Positions 11,543-22,876 of a stretch of 64,000 bases of DNA are shown here, piece by piece. The notes under the pieces were generated by a model. The model was not told where the DNA came from. It saw only the letters and a list, made by a program, of their open reading frames with translations, and did no database searches. The stretch is from Trichuris trichiura (taxonomy: Eukaryota > Nematoda > Enoplea > Trichinellida > Trichuridae). The translations under genes and the position numbers were made by a program. Location of the stretch: positions 4,944,001-5,008,000 of the forward strand of contig JBAJFE010000004.1 in assembly GCA_037903355.1 (NCBI GenBank). Direction: 5' to 3'. Each line of letters begins with the position of its first letter. Within the stretch, counting starts at the first letter, position 1.

Positions 11543-11821
11543 CGGTATTAATATAAAGCAATGAAGTAACGAAAATTCGCGGTGTTGAAATGATGTAATG
11601 GGTGTTGCGCGGGGATGTTTTAACTGTTTAAAGTCGAATGTTCTAAAGTAGATTTCCTTGTGTCCTCATCTTCTGTCTGTCAGCTAGCCATTTTTCTTCT
11701 TGTGGATATGTGTTGTTCTTCAGAAATTTCATTTTAAGGTTCTTCTCCGTTTGGTTGGTTTTCATCCGTGGTTCTTTGTTTTCCTTTGTGTGTTTAGTCA
11801 AGTGAGCAGCATTTAGAGAGG

Positions 11822-12071
11822 GTGACAATGTTTGCCCATAGTTCGTTTATTTCTGCTCCTTGATCTCTATTGTACGTCTCGTTGTGCCTGATGTATAGAG
11901 CTTCTTTGATTTTCCGTAGGCGCAAATTGCTTTCATACCATAAGACTTTCGGATGGAGAGTCTGGTTGCAACATGCGGCGTGTTCCACGACCGCGGAGGC
12001 CTGTATTGCTTTGTCCGTGGTAGTTTTTGGGTTCGCGATTTTCCTTCCACGTCGTCTTGTAGGGTTGGTGT
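11822..12071 (-). pseudogene. PLE endonuclease C-terminal half (left arm)
   Basis: Reads RGRKIANPKTTTDKAIQASA, VVEHAACCNQTLHPKVLWYE, LRLRKIKEALYIRHN and ends CCSLD-stop. It matches the right-arm copy closely. The catalytic YIGETG part is missing because the arm is 5'-truncated. Confidence 0.85.
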
Positions 12072-12074
12072 CGT

Positions 12075-12579
12075 TAGGGTTCCAAGTCTTTTTCAAAAGC
12101 TTCCCCAACCTCAGGACCATTCTCCGGAAGTACAAAACCAAAATCCCAAAAAACAAAAAAAAACAGGGCTGGTCTACGCAATCAAATGCCCTTGTTCAGG
12201 AGTGTACATCGGGGAAACGGGAAATACCTTAGAACATAGATTAAACGAACATATGAAAGGTTTTACCACCTATAAAAACGCAAAAAACATTCTCAACAAC
12301 GACACCAACCCTACAAGACAACGTGGAAGGAAAATCGTGAACCCAAAAACTACCATGGACAAAGCAATACAGGCCTCCGCGGTCGTGGAACACGCCGCAC
12401 GATGCAACCAGACTCTCCATCCAAAAGTCTTATGCTACGAAAGCAATTTGCGCCTACGGAAAATCAAGGAAGGCCTATACATCAGGCACAATGAGACGTA
12501 CAATAGAGACCAAGGAGCAGAAATAAATGAACTATGGGCAAACATTGTCACCCGCTTTAAATGCTGCTCACTTGACTAA
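12075..12579 (+). pseudogene. PLE GIY-YIG endonuclease (right arm, one frameshift)
   Basis: The linker FKSFPNLRTILRKYKTKIPK is in one frame and the endonuclease (TGLVYAIKCPCSGVYIGETG, then LEHRLNEHMKG) in another. The shift falls in the A-rich run around 12155-12170. The rest, including VVEHAARCNQTLHPKVLCYE and RIKE-type helix, runs intact to CCSLD-stop at 12579. Nicking endonuclease of a PLE; RT is absent. Confidence 0.88.
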
Positions 12580-12833
12580 ACACGAGAAAGAAAAGAAAAC
12601 AAAGAACTACGGATCAAAACCAACCAAATGGAGAAGCACCTTATAAAGAACTTTCTGAAGAACAACACATATCCACAACAAAAAACGGCTAGCTGACAGA
12701 CAGAAAATGAGGACACAATGAAATCTACTTTAAAACATTCGACTTTAAACAGTTAAAACATCCCCTCGCAACACCCGTTACATCATTTTAACACCGTAAA
12801 TTTTCGTTACGTCATTGCTTTATATTAACACCG

Positions 12834-12861
12834 CTGAAGACGGGTCTCGTTTGACCCGAAA
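12834..12861 (+). ncRNA. Hammerhead-ribozyme-like core, tandem unit 1
   Basis: CTGAAGA (12834-12840), stem II CGGGTC/GACCCG, GAAA (12858-12861), then GCTACGGAAT. Confidence 0.62.
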
Positions 12862-12946
12862 GCTACGGAATAATAAAAATATTATCAACGGGACAAAATT
12901 TCCGTAAAAGAAACTCAACATACTTCATTGCTTTATATTAATACCG

Positions 12947-12974
12947 CTGAAGACGGGTCTCGTTTGACCCGAAA
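12947..12974 (+). ncRNA. Hammerhead-ribozyme-like core, tandem unit 2
   Basis: CTGAAGA (12947-12953), stem II CGGGTC/GACCCG, GAAA (12971-12974), then GCTCTGGAAT. Confidence 0.62.
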
Positions 12975-13382
12975 GCTCTGGAATAAAAATATTGTCAACG
13001 GGACAAACTTTCCGTAAAAGAAACTCGATATGAAACTACACGGTCCCGTACCAAGAAGTTACATTTACAAAAAGAGATAACAGTTCTATAAAAAATAAAA
13101 ACTGCGAGAGATTTGCCAAAGCTGGTCAACAGATTCAAGATGCTCTCGCTTGTTAAACATAAATACAAAAAAACGTAGAAACAAAAGTTGATGCCTTCAT
13201 ATAGCACCCTACGCGTGGTGCACTATCAATTACCACAGGAGTGATTTCTTCCAGCTATCATTGAGTCATCCAGAGAAAGAAGCTGATAGGGTTGTTGTTA
13301 TAGCATCACTACCTTCTTCCAGAAACCAGCTGAGTGCATTGAACGGACCGGTCAGTGCTCTTACGCATGTGCATATTAATAG

Positions 13383-14420
13383 TTGCCATTTGTGGCAGGC
13401 ATGTCAAACTGGCGGTCTGCGCAGGGAATCCTGAGGTATCAAATCTTGTACCTTGGGCGTCCGGAGTTGGAAACTTTGTTATATACATTTGCACATTTTC
13501 ACTGCATTATTCATCAGTTAAACTTGTGTTCAACAATTTTAAAATTGGACTATGTGCACAGTGTGGTCACAAAGACAGTGAACTATATTAGAGCACGTGC
13601 TCTCAACTAACGTCAGTTCAGCCAGTTATTGGAAGGTATGAAAAATCAGTTTACTGATGTTCCATTCCACACAGAAATCCACTGGTTGTCATGTCACAAA
13701 ATGCTGAAAAGATTTTATTTATTGTAACAAGAAATAGTTACGTTTTTATAGATGATTGGACAGAACACAGATGAAATAAGAAATGAAAGTTGGCTGCAGG
13801 GTCTCGCTTTTGCTGTGGACATTATTGAACAATTAACTGATTTTAATTTGAAAGTAGAAAGTAAAAACAGATTCATCACTCATTTATATGATGACATCAA
13901 GCGCTTCATTAGAAAAATAAACTTATGGAAATTGCAGTTGCCAAATGAAAATGTAGTTCATTTTCGTAAATGCAAAGAGCCGAAAAACTCTGCCAATGCT
14001 CAGTCTGTACTTAGCCTTGCTAAGTATGTTAGTCACTTGGAACTGTTGTCAAAAGAATTTCAAGATAGATTTCAGGATTTTTCATCTCTTGAACACCAGT
14101 TTGCATTATTCTCAGCAACGTTCACGGTTAATATCACCACGACAAAGGAAAACCTGCAGACGGGACTTTTAGAAATGCAGTCAGATTCTACATTCAGCGC
14201 AAAATATCTTGAAGTAGGGATGCCTGGTTTTTTTCATACCTTTTTGAACAGCTTAAAAACTTCAGAAAGTTTGCCTCATGGATTATGGCAATGTTCGGTT
14301 CTATATATGTGTGTGAACAATTATTTTCCTTCATGAGATCAACAAAAACTTTTCAGAGAACAAGGCTGATTATTCAACACTTTTCGTCTCTGATCAAAGT
14401 CTGAACTGCACAGACATTTC
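13383..14420 (+). pseudogene. Decayed hAT transposase (ZBED5/EPM2AIP1/GTF2IRD2-like)
   Basis: Successive frames read CIIHQLNLCSTILKLDYVHS, VVTKTVNYIRARALN, then (after an in-frame TAA) RQFSQLLEGMKNQFTDVPFH, HTEIHWLSCHKMLKRFY, and from 13752 a 194-codon frame with FNLKVESKNRFITHLYDDIK and SKEFQDRFQDFSSLEHQFAL. Near 14276 a frameshift leads to MAMFGSIYVCEQLFSFMRST, the hAT C-terminal dimerisation signature. The order and motifs fit hAT transposases domesticated in vertebrates as ZBED/EPM2AIP1-like genes. Stops and shifts show it is inactive; termini were not found. Confidence 0.85.
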
Positions 14421-14872
14421 AACCGAGTACAGCAAAAATCGCCTCTAGAAAAAGGTGTGAAGGCTCAAGGCAACACTACAAATGACAGAATAGTCATAAA
14501 AAAATGTTCATTTTGATTAGTTTTAATTTTTGTAGAATGTACTTGTTGCTGCCGTGTACAAGTCCCTGTTTCCGTTTAAAAATTCACATTTTTTTGCTAA
14601 ATTACTACACTACTGTGCATTCATGGGTGTCGGTAGTCTCTAAACATGTCGAGTCCACATTGTATGTTTCTGAGTTTAAGTAACAAGAACATTCTGTAAT
14701 AACTTTTATTATAGGAGTTCAATTAGTTATCATTAGCGGCCCTCATGACAACAAAACGTGACCCTGTTAGGGAATCCTGAGTTTGAATGTCTAATATATG
14801 GAGTTCTGCTTTCATAATGCAAAAGTTTTATTATGGAATTATTCCCGTTTAATGTGTTAAAAAACTCCGGAG

Positions 14873-14901
14873 CTTTCCGGTCGACCGAGACCCGTCTTCA
14901 G
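14873..14901 (-). ncRNA. Hammerhead-ribozyme-like core
   Basis: Minus strand CTGAAGA (14901-14895), stem II with one changed base (CGGGTC/GACCGG), GAAA retained (14876-14873). Confidence 0.52.
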
Positions 14902-15012
14902 CGGTTGTGAGTTATGGATGTAACTTGTGCGCGTGACTTGAGTCTTCTGTCGTTTTCATAGTTTAAAGCGGGTGTTTTAAAGTTCTCTGTTGGTGGTTTT
15001 TCTGTTTGTATG

Positions 15013-15579
15013 TTATGCGATTTGTCCGTTTTTCACATTTTTTTCCCATGTGCGGTGATTATTTCTCCTTTCACTTGCTCCATGTGTTCTTGTATCACGT
15101 CCAATTATGGAGCAGCAGTCATAACGCGTCACTATATTTGTCCAAATTTCACTCACATCTGCTCCTTGGTCGCGGTTGTATGTGAGGTTGTGTCTTATGT
15201 AAAGGGCTTCTTTGATTCTTCTTAATCGTAGGTTCTTTTCATAACATAAGACTTTTGGGTTGAGCATTTGGTTACATTGTGTGGCATGTTCTGCCACGGC
15301 AGAGGCCTGTTTCGCTTTTTCCATGGTGATTATCGGGTTCAAAATTGGTCTTCTTCTTTGTGTAGTTCCATAGCCATCGCTATTGATCAAGGCCTTCGCA
15401 CTGTTGTAACTTGCAAGCCTTTTTAAATGTTCATTAAATTTATGTTCTAAAGTGTTCCCCGTTTCGCCAATATAAATTCCTGAGCAAGAGCATTTGACTG
15501 CGTATACTAATCCTGTCTTCTTGTTTGTTGGGATTTTAGTTTTGTCCGAGCGAAGAATTGATCTGAGGTTAGGGGAGCT
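15013..15579 (-). CDS. PLE GIY-YIG endonuclease fragment, left arm (open, 5'-truncated)
   Basis: The frame is open from the truncation point at 15579 (SSPNLRSILRSDKTKIPTNK) through TGLVYAVKCSCSGIYIGETG, EHKFNEHLKRL, QASAVAEHATQCNQ, LRLRRIKEALYIRHN and RYDCCSII, with a C-terminal extension to the stop at 15013. It has no usual start codon because the 5' part is lost. Cysteines of the CSCSG segment and the YIG glycine are kept. It would encode the nicking domain only. Confidence 0.85.
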   Translation of the reverse strand, partial: SSPNLRSILRSDKTKIPTNKKTGLVYAVKCSCSGIYIGETGNTLEHKFNEHLKRLASYNSAKALINSDGYGTTQRRRPILNPIITMEKAKQASAVAEHATQCNQMLNPKVLCYEKNLRLRRIKEALYIRHNLTYNRDQGADVSEIWTNIVTRYDCCSIIGRDTRTHGASERRNNHRTWEKNVKNGQIA

Positions 15580-15635
15580 CTTGAAGAAGACTCTTCTGTT
15601 CTCGACTATTCAGACTCTTCAGAATCTTCTTCAAG

Positions 15636-16169
15636 AGCTCCCCTAACCTCAGATCAATTCTTCGCTCGGACAAAACAAAAATCCCAACAAACAAGAAGAC
15701 AGGATTAGTATACGCAGTCGAATGCTCTTGCTCAGGAATTTATATTGGCGAAACAGGGAACACTTTAGAACATAGATTTAATGAACATTTAAAAAAGCTT
15801 GCAAGTTACAACAATGCGAAGGCCCTGCTCAATAGCGATGGCTATGGAACTACACAAAGAGGAAGACCAATTTTAAACCCGATAATCACCATGGAAAAAG
15901 CCAAACAGGCCTCTGCCGTGGCAGAACATGCCACACAATGTAACCAAACGCTCAACCCAAAAGTCCTATGTTATGAAAAGAACCTACGATTAAGAAGAAT
16001 CAAAGAAGCCCTTTACATAAGACACAACCTCACATACAACCGCGACCAAGGAGCAGATGTAAGTGAAATTTGGACAAATATAGTGACGCGTTACGACTGC
16101 TGCTCCATAATTGGACGTGATAGAAGAGCACATGGAGCAAGTGAAAAGAGAAATAATCACCGCACATGA
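15636..16169 (+). CDS. PLE GIY-YIG endonuclease fragment, right arm (open, 5'-truncated)
   Basis: Mirror copy of the left-arm frame, open from 15636 to the stop at 16169. Motifs: TGLVYAVECSCSGIYIGETG, EHRFNEHLKKL, ASAVAEHATQCNQTLNPKV, RYDCCSIIGRD. Differences from the left arm are scattered substitutions, so the palindrome is not brand new. The RT is absent. Confidence 0.86.
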   Translation, partial: SSPNLRSILRSDKTKIPTNKKTGLVYAVECSCSGIYIGETGNTLEHRFNEHLKKLASYNNAKALLNSDGYGTTQRGRPILNPIITMEKAKQASAVAEHATQCNQTLNPKVLCYEKNLRLRRIKEALYIRHNLTYNRDQGADVSEIWTNIVTRYDCCSIIGRDRRAHGASEKRNNHRT

Positions 16170-16314
16170 GAAAAAAATGCGAAAAAACGGACAAATCACA
16201 TACCATACAAACAGAAAAACCACCAACAGAGAACTTTAAAACATCCGCTTTAAACCATGAAAACGACAGAAGACTCAAGTCACGCGCACAAGTTACATCC
16301 ATAACTCACAACCG

Positions 16315-16342
16315 CTGAAGACGGGTCTCGGTCGACCCGAAA
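16315..16342 (+). ncRNA. Hammerhead-ribozyme-like core
   Basis: CTGAAGA (16315-16321), stem II CGGGTC/GACCCG, GAAA (16339-16342), then GCTCCGGAGT. Confidence 0.62.
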
Positions 16343-16451
16343 GCTCCGGAGTTTTTTAACACATTAAACGGGAATAATTCCGTAATAAAACTTTTGCATT
16401 ATGAAAGCAGAACTCCCGTACCAAGAAACCACATTTTCATGGAGTTCTGCT

Positions 16452-16897
16452 GACTTATTAGCTCCAAAACAAGTTGTAAGGGCTGCGTTATCCGCTGGAC
16501 GAGGCTTCTGCTAATGACAACAGCACCAGGTCGTTGGCTTCACATGGCCTTAACTTAGGACCACTAATAGGATGATCTAGCCGTGGCCCTCTCCTGTTAG
16601 AAACCCTTGCCCAGTTTGGGGAAGGTCACCCTGCTGGAGCATACTCTCCCTTTGGGTCATTATGCGCCTAAGCTATTGCTCTCTCATAGGTCGCTTTCCC
16701 TCTTCAAGCATGCACTTAAGTGGGGAGCTACGACTCTAAGTGGCTGAAGTGGTAGTGGTCGTCAAGGTAGTCGTAAGTTTCTGTCTCACCGTTATTCCTG
16801 TTTTGCTCCCTCTATTCAAACTTAACCACTTTATTCCTTCAATAAATGATCTATCGCTTTCCTTTACCGTTGCAAGGAGCTCTGCAGCAACAGTGTA
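16452..16897. other. No gene assigned
   Basis: GC-richer block (about 16560-16740) of unknown nature that resembles a repeat untranslated region. On the minus strand 16880-16780 is open (LLATVKESDRSFIEGIKWLS) and ends at a GTGAGA donor-like site, but no partner exon could be linked. Confidence 0.25.
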
Positions 16898-18205
16898 CGA
16901 TGGTTGTTCGAAAAGTTCCCGAAAAAATTAAATGAAAATTTTATTTGCACTGATATCAAACGTATTGTCAACAAATCTTCCGTCTACCTCTAGGCACTTC
17001 TGCAGACGGTGTCTGCACTTCCGCAGACCTTTCTTGTAAAATCCTGTGGGCTGTGTACTGCACCAAATCGAGAGGACGTGTTTCGCGTCATCCATTGACT
17101 CGAACAGCGTGCCTTTTAAATGCTCTTTTAACTTTGGGAAAAAGAAAAAGTTTGATGGGTCAAGATCTGGAGAAAAGGGCGGGTATGAAATGAATTCTCA
17201 CCGAAACTCACGAAGAACAGTTCTCACCGTCCTTGACGAATGAGCAAGCGCATTATCGTGATGGAAAATGACACTGAGGTGCAACTTGCTACGCCGTTTT
17301 CTTAGCAACGTGGTCTTAAATTTTCGCTGTTTGCTTTGTAATAACTTGCTGTGACTGTTCGCTCTTCTTCGAGAAAGTCAGTCAGAATTACTCTTTCTGA
17401 GACCCAGAACATTGTGGCCATAACATTTCTAGCCCACCGCTCGGCTGTGAACTTGACTAGACGTACTGACCCCTCGGTAACCACTGATTAGATTTGATCC
17501 TACTCTCAGGGTCATTTTGGTAGATCTGCGTTTTATCTCTTGTGACAATAGGGTTAAAACATCCGGCCTCAGTTGCTCCAATCTTCGTTAAAAGTTCCTG
17601 AGAATGGTTAACGCGTCGAACCAGCTGTTCTTCGAGCAACGCTTTCGGGATCCACCGAGCTGAAAGCTTCGACAGAGCAATGGTTTTATGTAGTATTCCA
17701 AACAAATACTGAATGGAAAGGGATTCCAGCTATTCAAGCAATCCTTCTGATGGCAGTTCTCTCGTCTCCTTCCACTAGGTTCCGGACAAAGGTCATGATT
17801 CCTTCGTTCGTTGCGGTTGATGGTCTTTCCACTTTCCGGTTGTCTTTGGTGGCCTCTCTGCCCTCCTTGAAACGACTTATCCACTCATAAGCAACCAATT
17901 TATACGGTGCAGGTGCACTACTTCCGTAAACCTGCCGCAAAGATTGAATAATTCTCCCCGGCTGCCAATGAAGCTTGAATAGAAATTTAATGTTAGTTCT
18001 GACCTCAAAACGAAAATCTTGCATACCATGAAAAAAATGATTGCATTAGGAGCAGCTTGTACCACACTGGCGCAGCGTCAGATAGGGCTAACTCTCTGTA
18101 CAAGTCTGAAGATAACAGAGATACGATTAAACATGTTTTGGCTCATCCGCTGGCGTCCTGTCAGACACTGCACGTTCTTTCCGGGAACTTTTTGAACATC
18201 TCTTG
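16898..18205 (-). mobile_element. Mariner transposon, decayed
   Basis: 1.3 kb, the usual mariner length, with inverted ends (GTTGTTCGAAAAGTTCCCG on the left, CGGGAACTTTTTGAACATC on the right) and TA on both sides (16896-16897 and 18206-18207). Minus-strand fragments give the N-terminal helix-turn-helix (FKLHWQPGRIIQSLRQVYG, WISRFKEGREATKDN), then LSARWIPKALLEEQLVRRVN, QIYQNDPESRIKSNQWLPRG and ILTDFLEEERTVTASYY. Frameshifts and stops separate them. The catalytic second half is incomplete. Confidence 0.92.
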
Positions 18206-19936
18206 TATTATGATGTAGGCTTGTAATTCATTGCTTTCCCACAACTGCAATCTACTTCAAGGGTTTTACCTTGTTAAGAGAGGCTGCAGGAACTTTCGGC
18301 ATACAGCGGCTTCTAATATTCAGTATGGGGGTGTTGCACTTCCGCGTAGTCCTTTCATCATTATGGCGTCTCGCCATGTTTGTTTGCTTTGCCTATCCTG
18401 GAATCTGCTGAGCGCTGTAGAGTTCAACATCATCTTAAGCGCGTGAACACTGTAGAGCTCAACTTCATCTTTGAGTAAACCTAAACATAAAAGTATACCA
18501 ATGACAACGTTGAATTAAAGCCTGGAGTTGTGGTAAAACTGCAACTGAGGAAACAGCTGCCGTCCAGTTCAGCCTTAAGTTCATTGATTAGGTGTTTCGA
18601 CTTAAGATGAAACGTTTGGAGCGAAATAGCATCGTGGGTGCGGAGTCCCTGTATTCAGTTGGAAGTAAAAACCCAGGCGTCGTTCCCAAACCTATTGTAG
18701 AGTCAAATTCGTCGTCACGTCTCATATCCTTTGCATGCAAACACAAGGAGCTTGACATGTTTTTTATTCAACCATTAACTTCATAACGCCAACAAACTAT
18801 TTATTGGTTATGACTTTGTTAGTAACGAACGTACCTTCCGTAAATCACAAAAAGTAAAGAACTGCAGGCAACAAACTGGATTACCTAAATAAAAATTTAT
18901 AGAATCCTCTCTGAACTCCCGTCTTCCGTTTTGCTTCATTTGAGAAAAGACTTTTGCCAACGAAATGATGAAGCCCACTAACTTAGCAGAACATATGAAG
19001 GACAAAAGCAGCAACAGGGTTGATTAAGGTCTTTCTTATTTTCGGCCTCTTTGAAGTAGGTTTCACATGCTGCTGCAGACGCCAGATGTTTTTCATCTGC
19101 ATTAAGGCAAAGCAATAATAAATTTCGCGTCTGTTACAACCTTTCCCTACTGGCCGCCAGATCTGGAAAGCCAGTTCACAAAGAAATACTTTACCACTAC
19201 ATGCTCACGACCAGAATCTCTCCAACTGAAAGTTTCATAACAAAAAGCTCCGGGAAGAGAAGCTCCACGAGAGAAACAGTTCATGACAAAAATGCCCATG
19301 AAGCAAATAGTCAACAGCTATTCAGATCCCAACTGTACATCTGTTTTTTAGTTTTAATTAACCAACTCAGAACAGAGTAAAACGGAAAACGGAGCAGTCC
19401 GTTAGAATCACCCAGGATTTGATAACGAAATATGCGCCTGTAGCATTGAAAGTTTGGTTCCTGCGAAGTTATGATTTCATAATTTATTTGTCAGTGTTAT
19501 CTTTTGTGATATTTTACTATCGAGTCCTGAATTGGCTCCTTCAATAGTAGGGTGCTATCGTAGTTTATTACTATTCTGGGAAGAATAGTACTAGACACAT
19601 GCATTGCGTGACTCATGACCAATATTTAGTCGTTAAGCGGCCAAATAGTCAACTTCATCGTTCCCTCCATTTTGTCGTCACAGCAGTTGTTAAACTTAAG
19701 AGCCCTTTCTTGAACGTTAGGGCAACTAGCCAATTGCCTGAAAAAAGTGATGAAAAATTTAGTAGTCCGCTGATCCACACAGAAGTATGCGGACTTTCAA
19801 AAGGTTCCTGCTTGAGCAACTTTCATATTGTTTCCACAGCATTTTACGACTCCTGAAAAAGGAAGGCGGTGAACTACAAAACGACCTAAAGAAATCCAAA
19901 GGCGATGGAGCTTACTTTTGAGGGGTTTATTTTAAG
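18206..19936. other. No feature recognised
   Basis: A minus-strand open stretch from an ATG near 18375 (MARRHNDERTTRKC) ends at an AAG|GTAAAA donor-like site, but I could not connect it to another exon. Nothing else seen. Confidence 0.25.
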
Positions 19937-19948
19937 TTTAATGAAATG

Positions 19949-20167
19949 TTCTTGAAAACTGGGTGTTTTGTAACGGGTTGAATTTTCATGGTTGTAAGGT
20001 CTTCTACGGCTTTTCCCGTTTTTTCGTTGTGCTGTTATCTGTAATTAAACTAAAACAACTGCTCTGCCAACGGCTCATCCATCCGTTGGCAGAGCAGTTG
20101 TTTTAGTTTAATTACAGATAACAGCACAACGAAAAAACGGGAAAAGCCGTAGAAGACATTACAACCA
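19949..20167. mobile_element. Inverted PLE tail dimer, near-perfect hairpin
   Basis: Arms of about 85 bp (TTCTACGGCTTTTCCCG on the left, CGGGAAAAGCCGTAGAA on the right) around a five-base loop (CTCAT). The left arm extends to the 3' end (reverse complement of ACCCGTTACAAAACACC), the right stops at GTAGAAGAC. Flanks 19937-19948 and 20168-20179 are both TTTAATGAAATG, a perfect 12-bp duplication. Confidence 0.9.
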
Positions 20168-20179
20168 TTTAATGAAATG

Positions 20180-21870
20180 AACCTCCAAACACAAGGAAAT
20201 GACATAGATCTAATTAAAAATAATACAGTTAAATCAAAATTCATTGCTAAACTGGTATTTTCTGAGCAGAACTTGGGACATAAAAATTCTATCAGTTCTC
20301 CGACCTAAGAGACCTCAAGAAAAACGGATAAGTATATGGCGACAGTGTGTGCATTTACTGTTACTATCTACAACTATTAACACATTACAGGGAAATGCAT
20401 AAAAAATATGAGGATAAATCATCCATGAAGATACAGGTCTAAAGTTTTGGCCCACTTTCAAACGTTAGTGGGTAGGGGGCGGAGGTCGTAAAGATTTCGC
20501 ACGATAAACTGAGTTGCAGGATAGGAGAGAACTAAAGCTCAGGCTTCGTGAGGCTCTTATGCCGTTGTACTGTTTCTGGCACATGGCACGTTGACTGACC
20601 TCCAGAGGTGGCAGAAAGGTAGGGTAAAATGCTCAAAAACGTTTACTCTAAAATAAAAAGCACGGCGATGAAGGCGACGACTGCGCAGCTAAATTTTCGT
20701 GACTAGTGGTACTGTGTAGAGACATCGCATATCGAAAGGATCAATGACAAACGACATAGCCCACTGTTTCTCGAGCTCAGCTTCACGAATGCTGCCCCGC
20801 GAAAGTTTCGGCCTGACTGCACCCATATTATGATTGGTCGAAATGGTGGAACGGTAGGAGCGGTTCGCTTAAGGAGTCTGAATGGAAGCATGCAAGTTTA
20901 TCTGCAGAAACCGTTTTCGTACGTTAAGCAGAGATGTTCAGCAGGCACAGTTAGGAGCTGACTAACTTGCCGATATTCAGCCCCGCGGAAGTAACGAGGA
21001 AACGCAGGTCGCTATGCCTGGCCCATTGCAGGCGGGAGCGCTTCTCGGTTATGAAGTCTTTAAGCACGCATTCCATTAGAGGCAACAATTGAAAACAGAT
21101 GAACACTTTTTTAATCACGATCCACAGCAGGGCACAGGACTGGCACTTGTTTTGCCCCCGGAAATGTTGATAATTCTCTGCGAGTCTGGAATTCAGTTCA
21201 GTGATGCCGATGAGATTCATTGCACGAAATAGTGCAATCAATCTGTGGTAGCGAAATAGACGCGAACGTACTTCAAACGCAACGACACACAGATAGTGTG
21301 TTGCCTCTCGCAATAAAATGTAATTTATGGCCCCCTCACATGCGATCCAATGTCACCCGTCCCCCGTCGACCGAGCCCATTCATCATTATTCAGGTTTTC
21401 TTGCCGTATGACTCCTAAACCGGCAAACACTCTTAGCCAACCCTCTTCTCTTTCGGTTTCTCACACCTCTCGACGTATAGACTTTAACTTTCTTCTCTCC
21501 GTATTAAACGGTTAGCACGGTTCCTAGTCGCATTACAGTCGCAACCATAGTGCTTCCACAAGATGCGATCACCGATAAATTCAAGTCCCTCTGGCTAGTG
21601 TTTATTTACACTGTAGTGACATTGACGATAGCCTATCAATCACGCGACATAACAGAAGTAAAAAAGAGTGAACTCATCACGAATCTAATAATAATAAGAG
21701 CGAATAGGTATTAATTACTGTATGAATTATAATGCAGATGGAATAAGGCACTTTCTGATAACGTGGGCAACTGCTCCCTGAAGTGAATGATCTACTGCGT
21801 GCGCAATGACGTTTAAAACAAAATAAAAATTTACGCTGTAATTTTCGACAATATGATGATATTCATGATG
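20180..21870. other. No feature recognised
   Basis: Non-coding as far as I can see. Several short ORFs without recognisable content. Confidence 0.35.
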
Positions 21871-22063
21871 GAAATTCCTTATTACGGCTTTGTCTAGACT
21901 CTATACCATTGATAATGTCTGAAATAAATCGAAGCAAATGCCTTCTTACCAACGGATGGATGAGTAATTATTAAGGAAAAAATTAGAACAAAAACTTAGC
22001 AGTTTAGGAGCTGTCAGGACCAAACTTGTCCCATCGTCAGCGATGATGGCAATGTAACATTTA

Positions 22064-22861
22064 CTATGATGGTAGGGTATTCATAACCCGGGGAGAAACG
22101 TCAGTCGGTATGGAACAACAACCTGTTTTACTGATAACAGATGTCCACATCGAGCTGACCTCCACGCCTTTGTCACTGTTAATGGAAACGTTGTTGCGTA
22201 CGAACAGGGACTCCTTAATTTGTCTGAGGCGGAAAAGGCTCTCGTGGCAAATGATTGGCGGTTGCAGGTCGAGTGAGCATTGAAAGGAATGCTCAACAAC
22301 CGCGGAGACGTTTTTCGCCTTTTCCATGGCTTCTAGTAGTGATAATTTTCTTGGACGTCCTCGTCGTTTCCTATGCATCCCGTTCAATTCTTCCTCTGCG
22401 TTCCGGTAGCTCTTGAGCGCCTTCATGTGATCAGCAAATCTGTCAAACAAAGTGCTGCCCGTTTCTCCTATGTGGGAAGCGTTGCAATCACATTTAATCA
22501 CATAAACGACTACCGGTCTTTGCTCAAACGGAACTTTGATCTTATCGTTCCGGACTAGAGAACGTAGGTTGGGGGATGACTTGAAGTAGACTCGATAGCC
22601 ATGCTGGCGTCCTAAACGTTGCAAGTGTTCTCCCAAGCCAGCGTAGTAAGGAATTGTGATAACTGGGTAAGGACCCCTCTCACTATTCGGCCAGTCACTA
22701 GGTGGGTTTAACCTTCGTGCTATGGTGGAAGCCACGAAGGGTTTTGGATAGCCGTTTTTCTCCAACGCCATCGCAATGTGATGTAACTCGGAATTCAAGA
22801 ACTCTGGGTCACGGACTGCGACGGCGCGGTCCACCATCCTTGTGACGACACCTCTCTTCAC
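22064..22861 (-). pseudogene. PLE endonuclease half of the ORF
   Basis: 265 codons. It starts in the RT thumb/connector (VKRGVVTRMVDRAVAVRDPE, LNSELHHIAMALEKNGYPK), passes the linker IPYYAGLGEHLQRLG and NLRSLVRNDKIKVPFEQRP, and reaches the GIY-YIG domain (VVYVIKCDCNASHIGETGST, LFDRFADHMKALK). HIGETG replaces the usual YIGETG. RGRPRK-type basic residues and the C-terminal VVEHSFQCSLDLQPPIICHE follow. A single TGA at about 22874 separates it from the RT frame; the related copy at 41.5 kb has a sense codon there. Confidence 0.88.
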
Positions 22862-22876
22862 TGATATCGGGTGGTG

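Larger units (their letters stand above)
12813..13022 (+). repeat. Tandem duplication of the PLE tail, about 113-bp period
   Basis: CATTGCTTTATATTAA starts at 12813 and again at 12926. Each unit carries a hammerhead-like core followed by the ACGGGACAAA...TTTCCGTAAAAGAAACTC region. Tandem tails resemble the partial direct repeats (pLTRs) reported for Penelope. Confidence 0.85.
11459..13071. mobile_element. Inverted PLE dimer, 1.6 kb, with 16-bp target duplication
   Basis: Two 5'-truncated PLE copies are joined 5' to 5'. The left (minus) arm carries the endonuclease C-terminal half and one hammerhead-like core; the right (plus) arm carries the whole endonuclease and two tandem tail units. The right arm reaches the 3' end (CCCGTACCAAGAAG), the left stops at the TTACGGAAAG region. 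Flanks 11443-11458 and 13072-13087 are both AAGAGATAACAGTTCT, a perfect 16-bp duplication. Confidence 0.9.
14811..16439. mobile_element. Inverted PLE dimer, 1.6-kb palindrome with two intact endonuclease frames
   Basis: Arms of nearly 800 bp mirror around about 15607, with a spacer of about 30 bp. Both carry endonuclease ORF, hammerhead-like core and tail, tails outward. The right arm extends through CTCCCGTACCAAGAAACC; the left stops about 30 bp earlier. TGGAGTTCTGCT occurs at 14799-14810 and 16440-16451, a 12-bp duplication overlapping the element's own sequence on the left. Confidence 0.9.

Noticed and set aside
16780..18375. Two minus-strand exon-like pieces on either side of the mariner (from an ATG near 18375, and 16880-16780)
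   Set aside because: Removing the mariner leaves a 78-bp intron, but the reading phases do not match and hit stops, so they cannot be joined as they stand.
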